NCBI GenBank assembly: GCA_023381945.1 | Contig: JAMCQY010000267.1 | Coordinates: forward strand, 1 to 7,857 | Source: Deltaproteobacteria bacterium | GTDB lineage: Bacteria; Desulfobacterota; Desulfobaccia; Desulfobaccales; 0-14-0-80-60-11 | Reading direction: 5' to 3' | DNA: 7,857 bases | Shown here: positions 5,833 through 7,857 of the stretch, piece by piece | How the letters are laid out: each line of letters opens with the position of its first letter | Numbering within the stretch: the first letter of the stretch is position 1 | Program-made: the position numbers and the translations under genes | The notes under the pieces: generated by a model | Database searches by the model: none | What the model was told of the DNA's origin: nothing | Seen by the model: the letters and a program-made list of their open reading frames with translations, nothing else

Positions 5833-6632
5833 TGCCGATTTTCTGGTCCTTGTTCCTAATGTTGCTGCTCAATTTGGGGAATCTTGGCTCTGGTCAGGCT
5901 GTTTCGGGTTCCGGGGCTGATCTGGAGAATCTGGAATACCGTGTGAGCCTGGGGCCATGGTCTGAGGTGGCCGTGGTGCACCTACAGTTGGCTCGGGTGG
6001 ATCAGGACCACTACCGGGCCGAGTTCTCCGGCGCGGCCCGGGGGATGTGGCGAGTTTTGAGCCGCTGGCTGCCGGAGCGCTACGAAACTGAAATGGTCCT
6101 GGAGGGTGGACGGCTCAAGCCCCTGATCTTTCGGGAAGAGTTTCAAGCCAAAGGCCATCATGTCCGAAAAGAATATCACTTCGACTATTCCCGCAAGATT
6201 CTGGAAATGTGGCGAAGCGCGGATTATCAGGAGCCGGTGAAAAGGTGGCAGGTCCCGCTAAAGGAACCGGTATATGATCACTTAAGCCTGTTTTATAATT
6301 TCCGTCTGGGGGCTTTTGGACCCCTAAAAGGCGGCGAAAATCTGAAAGTAGCCTTGTTCCCCGTCCCGGAATCCCGGGTGCTGATCTTTCGCATCGGCTC
6401 CGGAGCTAATGAAAATCGCAAAATCATGCTGGAGCTGGCGGGGACAAAAGGCGAAGAGGAGGCAGGTCCGTATTTTCTGGTCTGCAATTCCCAGTGGGTG
6501 CCGACCGAGGCCTGGACCCGGGTGTCGCTGTTCGGCAAGCTGGCGGGACATTTGCTTAACCCTCAAGCAATCATGAAAGACGGGCTCCTGAACTTTTCGC
6601 CGGCGCTGACTCCGAAGCCGGCGAACAAATAA
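5832..6632 (+). CDS. Exported DUF3108-family protein, copy 1
   Basis: The 266-aa product starts with a hydrophobic signal-like segment (FWSLFLMLLLNLGNLG, about 4-19) ending near SGQA with no lipobox Cys, so export to the periplasm is likely. The rest is beta-rich, beginning LEYRVSLGPWSEVAVVHLQL, followed by RYETEMVLEGGRLKPLIFREEF and KEYHFDY. These are features of DUF3108 (PF11306), whose members are envelope proteins of unknown function with a lipocalin-like or LolA-like beta character proposed by fold similarity. Conserved blocks shared with the next gene include YD.L..FYN.RLG..GP and the final W(T)K/R..GK..G. The ATG overlaps the J-domain gene stop. AAGGAA and AAGGA sit 11 and 3 nt upstream. 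Confidence 0.85.
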   Translation: MPIFWSLFLMLLLNLGNLGSGQAVSGSGADLENLEYRVSLGPWSEVAVVHLQLARVDQDHYRAEFSGAARGMWRVLSRWLPERYETEMVLEGGRLKPLIFREEFQAKGHHVRKEYHFDYSRKILEMWRSADYQEPVKRWQVPLKEPVYDHLSLFYNFRLGAFGPLKGGENLKVALFPVPESRVLIFRIGSGANENRKIMLELAGTKGEEEAGPYFLVCNSQWVPTEAWTRVSLFGKLAGHLLNPQAIMKDGLLNFSPALTPKPANK

Positions 6633-6656
6633 TCTTTAATGCAAGGAAGAGGTGCT

Positions 6657-7511
6657 TTGAAAAAAATACTGTTTATGATTGGAGCCGCCTGGCGTAAAAG
6701 ATATTTCCGCCAGGTGAAGCCGCAACCAGCTCGAAGGCTTCCAGGGGCTATATTTTTGGCCCTGATAACGATCCTGGTGGTGCAAGCCTGGTCATGGGGC
6801 CAGGCTCCGGCTTCGGTTCCCCAGGGTGAGTTACTGGAGGATTTGAAATTCCAGGTTGAATATATGCTCTGGAAAGACGTAGCCAAGGCGCAATTGACCC
6901 TGAAAAGCATGGGTCCCGGGCATTATCAGGCGGAAATTTCCGGTGAGCCGATGGGCATGTTGAAAGCGATTACCGGTAAGCGCCGGGACAGCTTTCAAAC
7001 CGAGATGATCGTTCGGCGCGGCAAGCTTATGCCCCTGGTTTACCGGGAAGAAACCAGGAAGAAAGGCAAGCATTCTCTGAAGGAATACCGCTTCAACTAC
7101 GGCAAAGAGGTCCTGGAATTGTGGCAGTTGAAGGAAGGCAAAGGGATGGTGCAGAAGTGGCATACAGCTCTTAAAGCCCCGATCTACGATCCCCTGACTG
7201 CCTTTTACAACTGCCGCCTGGGGCTGATGGGGCCGATTCGGGAGGGCGAGACCTACAGGGTGGCCAGCATTCCCTATCCCCGGCCTGATGAGATTGAAGT
7301 CAGGATCGGCCCGGAAAGCGCCGAAGGGCGCCAGATCATGATCGGTCTTAACAATAAAGCCTTCCAAAATGACCGGGGCGTGATTTATGCCTATTTCAAT
7401 AGGGCCCACGTACCCCAACAGGCCTGGACCAAAGCCCTGGTGGGGAAAGTCAGCGGCCGGTTGACCGGGGGCAAATCCCTGAACGACGGACTGCCGGGAC
7501 TGTCAAATTGA
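6657..7511 (+). CDS. Exported DUF3108-family protein, copy 2 (tandem paralog)
   Basis: The product is 284 aa. I place the start at the TTG at 6657 (MKKILFMIG), because AAGGAAGAGG (6643-6652) lies just upstream. The in-frame ATG at 6639 would have no Shine-Dalgarno and would translate through this one. The N-terminus is long and basic (RKRYFRQVKPQPARR) before a hydrophobic segment (GAIFLALITILVVQAW), so it is either an uncleaved anchor or a long signal peptide ending near WGQA. The mature part aligns throughout with copy 1: HYxAExSG, xxTEMxxxxGxLxPLxxREE, KEYxFxY, YDxLxxFYNxRLGxxGP and the AWTxxxxGKxxG end. This shows a tandem duplication that has diverged well beyond near-identity. It begins 24 nt after copy 1 and is probably cotranscribed. 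No function is established for the family. Confidence 0.85.
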   Translation: MKKILFMIGAAWRKRYFRQVKPQPARRLPGAIFLALITILVVQAWSWGQAPASVPQGELLEDLKFQVEYMLWKDVAKAQLTLKSMGPGHYQAEISGEPMGMLKAITGKRRDSFQTEMIVRRGKLMPLVYREETRKKGKHSLKEYRFNYGKEVLELWQLKEGKGMVQKWHTALKAPIYDPLTAFYNCRLGLMGPIREGETYRVASIPYPRPDEIEVRIGPESAEGRQIMIGLNNKAFQNDRGVIYAYFNRAHVPQQAWTKALVGKVSGRLTGGKSLNDGLPGLSN

Positions 7512-7541
7512 GAGTTCAAAGTTGCTTTAAACTTTGAACTC
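7512..7541. terminator. Perfect 12-bp inverted repeat after the DUF3108 unit, possible terminator
   Basis: GAGTTCAAAGTT (7512-7523) and AACTTTGAACTC (7530-7541) form a perfect hairpin with a 6-nt loop, starting one base after the last stop codon. It is AT-rich and lacks a following T tract (GTATCCCCC comes next), so it is not a canonical intrinsic terminator. Its position makes an mRNA 3'-end role the most likely reading. Confidence 0.55.
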
Positions 7542-7550
7542 GTATCCCCC

Positions 7551-7581
7551 TTGACTTTGCCGAGGTGGATGATTATTTAAT
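7551..7581 (+). promoter_or_regulatory. Possible promoter for the candidate small RNA
   Basis: TTGACT (7551-7556) is a 5/6 match to the -35 box. A -10-like AT-rich run follows in TTATTTAATAATTA: TATTTA at 7574 gives 17-bp spacing but is a weak match, and TTTAAT at 7576 gives 19 bp. Transcription would begin near 7586-7590, at the base of the predicted RNA structure. Confidence 0.35.
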
Positions 7582-7585
7582 AATT

Positions 7586-7715
7586 AGTAGCCTGAGGACC
7601 GGAAAATCTGCCGCCGGCCCCCCTGAAGCAATGCGACTTGAAGGGGCGCGATGTGGAGGTTGCAGACCCACCAGGCTATTCCAAGAGCCGTGTCCTTTGG
7701 GGCGCGGCTTTTTTT
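7586..7715 (+). ncRNA. Candidate structured RNA with three arms and its own terminator
   Basis: A long-range closing helix pairs AGTAGCCTG (7586-7594) with CAGGCTATT (7672-7680), 9 bp with one G-U pair. Inside it I can pair CCGG 7599-7602 with CCGG 7614-7617; CCCCT/AAG 7620-7628 with CTT/AGGGG 7637-7646; and GTGG 7653-7656 with CCAC 7668-7671, giving a multibranch fold. The intrinsic terminator begins 6 nt later. No protein frame here looks real. The arrangement suggests a standalone small RNA of about 130 nt, or a riboswitch-like attenuator for a gene beyond the window. It does not match the core motifs of the riboswitch classes, 6S, SRP, RNase P or tRNA that I can recall. The pairings were done by eye, without folding energy or covariation. 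Confidence 0.45.
7686..7715 (+). terminator. Strong intrinsic terminator
   Basis: AGCCGTGTCC (7686-7695) pairs with GGGGCGCGGCT (7700-7709) in a stem of up to 10 bp, with G-U pairs at 7691/7704 and 7693/7702, and a TTTG loop at 7696-7699. Seven T residues (7709-7715) follow. It lies about 170 nt past the DUF3108 stop, so it can end the candidate RNA or serve as a back-up terminator of the DUF3108 unit. Confidence 0.85.
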
Positions 7716-7732
7716 GCGGGTCAAATCTTGGC

Positions 7733-7744
7733 AGGGGCGGGTTT
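7733..7744. repeat. Half copy of the pyrR-proximal palindromic repeat
   Basis: The 12 bases AGGGGCGGGTTT are identical to one arm of the 31-bp palindrome at 4633-4663. The other arm is missing. A 6-bp inverted pair, TTGGCA (7728-7733) and TGCCAA (7755-7760), brackets it. It is probably a decayed copy. Confidence 0.45.
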
Positions 7745-7786
7745 CTGTAGCGTTTGCCAAAAGTTTTTTCCTATAGGGTATATCCT

Positions 7787-7857
7787 AAATCCCCCCTATC
7801 CCCCCTTTTTCAAAGGGGGGAACTTGGCGAAATTGCTTTGAAAGTCCCCCTTTGAAA
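7787..7857. repeat. C/G-run palindromic repeat element reaching the window edge
   Basis: The stretch begins AAATCCCCCCTATC and contains CCCCCCTTT (7800-7808), whose inverted copy AAAGGGGGG lies at 7812-7820. A second inverted pair is TTTCAAAGGGGG (7808-7819) with CCCCCTTTGAAA (7846-7857), 12 bp perfect. The nested, alternating dyads are typical of dispersed MITE/REP-like intergenic elements of the 'AAATCCCCCC...' kind. The element seems to continue past the window. Between the candidate RNA terminator and here (7716-7786) I see no gene. Confidence 0.65.

Noticed and set aside
7587..7683. tRNA or selenocysteine tRNA (7-bp acceptor-like helix followed by discriminator base and CCA)
   Set aside because: The 17 bases before the 3' acceptor strand do not form a 5-bp T stem, there is no TTCRANY T loop, and no 7-base anticodon loop (including TCA) is seen.
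7565..7841. Two short + strand open frames (61 and 67 codons) in the right intergenic region
   Set aside because: They run through the predicted RNA, the terminator and palindromic repeats, have low-complexity Gly/Arg/Pro content, and lack ribosome binding sites.

Overview
The window reads as a stretch of bacterial chromosome with a moderately high G+C content, from a Gram-negative anaerobe. A member of the Desulfobacterota (the old Deltaproteobacteria, perhaps near Desulfobacca or the Syntrophobacterales) is my best guess. The guess rests on a PyrR-type phosphoribosyltransferase, YjbQ and DUF3108 exported proteins in one neighbourhood, a probable selenoprotein, and short G/C-rich palindromic repeats of a type I associate with such genomes. 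No marker gene settles the taxonomy.

Layout. (1) Bases 2-232 (+) are the end of a heavy-metal-associated (HMA) domain protein. The first Cys codon of its metal-binding CxxC motif is replaced by an in-frame TGA, and a plausible bacterial SECIS hairpin follows directly. I read this as a selenocysteine protein (UxxC) that ordinary gene callers would miss. (2) Bases 296-709 (+) encode a SpoIIAA-like/STAS-type protein with a Cys-rich tail. It is closed by a strong bidirectional terminator (721-762) shared with a convergent small unknown gene (780-1007, -). (3) Bases 1201-4582 (-) are a tight three-gene unit read right to left: an unknown 413-aa protein, YjbQ and an unknown 579-aa protein. The junctions are 2 nt and a TAATG overlap, so translational coupling is likely. 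(4) PyrR (4666-5229, -) lies upstream of that unit, separated by a perfect 31-bp palindromic repeat. (5) Divergent from pyrR, a + strand unit (5470-7511) encodes a small J-domain protein, also joined by a TAATG overlap, and two tandem paralogous exported DUF3108 proteins. (6) From 7512 to the end there is no convincing gene. This part holds an inverted repeat, a candidate structured RNA (about 7586-7715) ending in a very good intrinsic terminator, and two kinds of palindromic repeat material.

How the genes may work together. PyrR should respond to or salvage pyrimidines, and YjbQ is a small conserved enzyme of uncertain physiological role. The two unknown proteins fused to yjbQ by translational coupling are the part of that unit with no explanation. 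The J-domain/DUF3108 unit looks like envelope biology, pairing a cytoplasmic co-chaperone with two exported beta-rich proteins. The most unusual elements are the predicted Sec-containing HMA protein and the unassigned structured RNA candidate near the right end.
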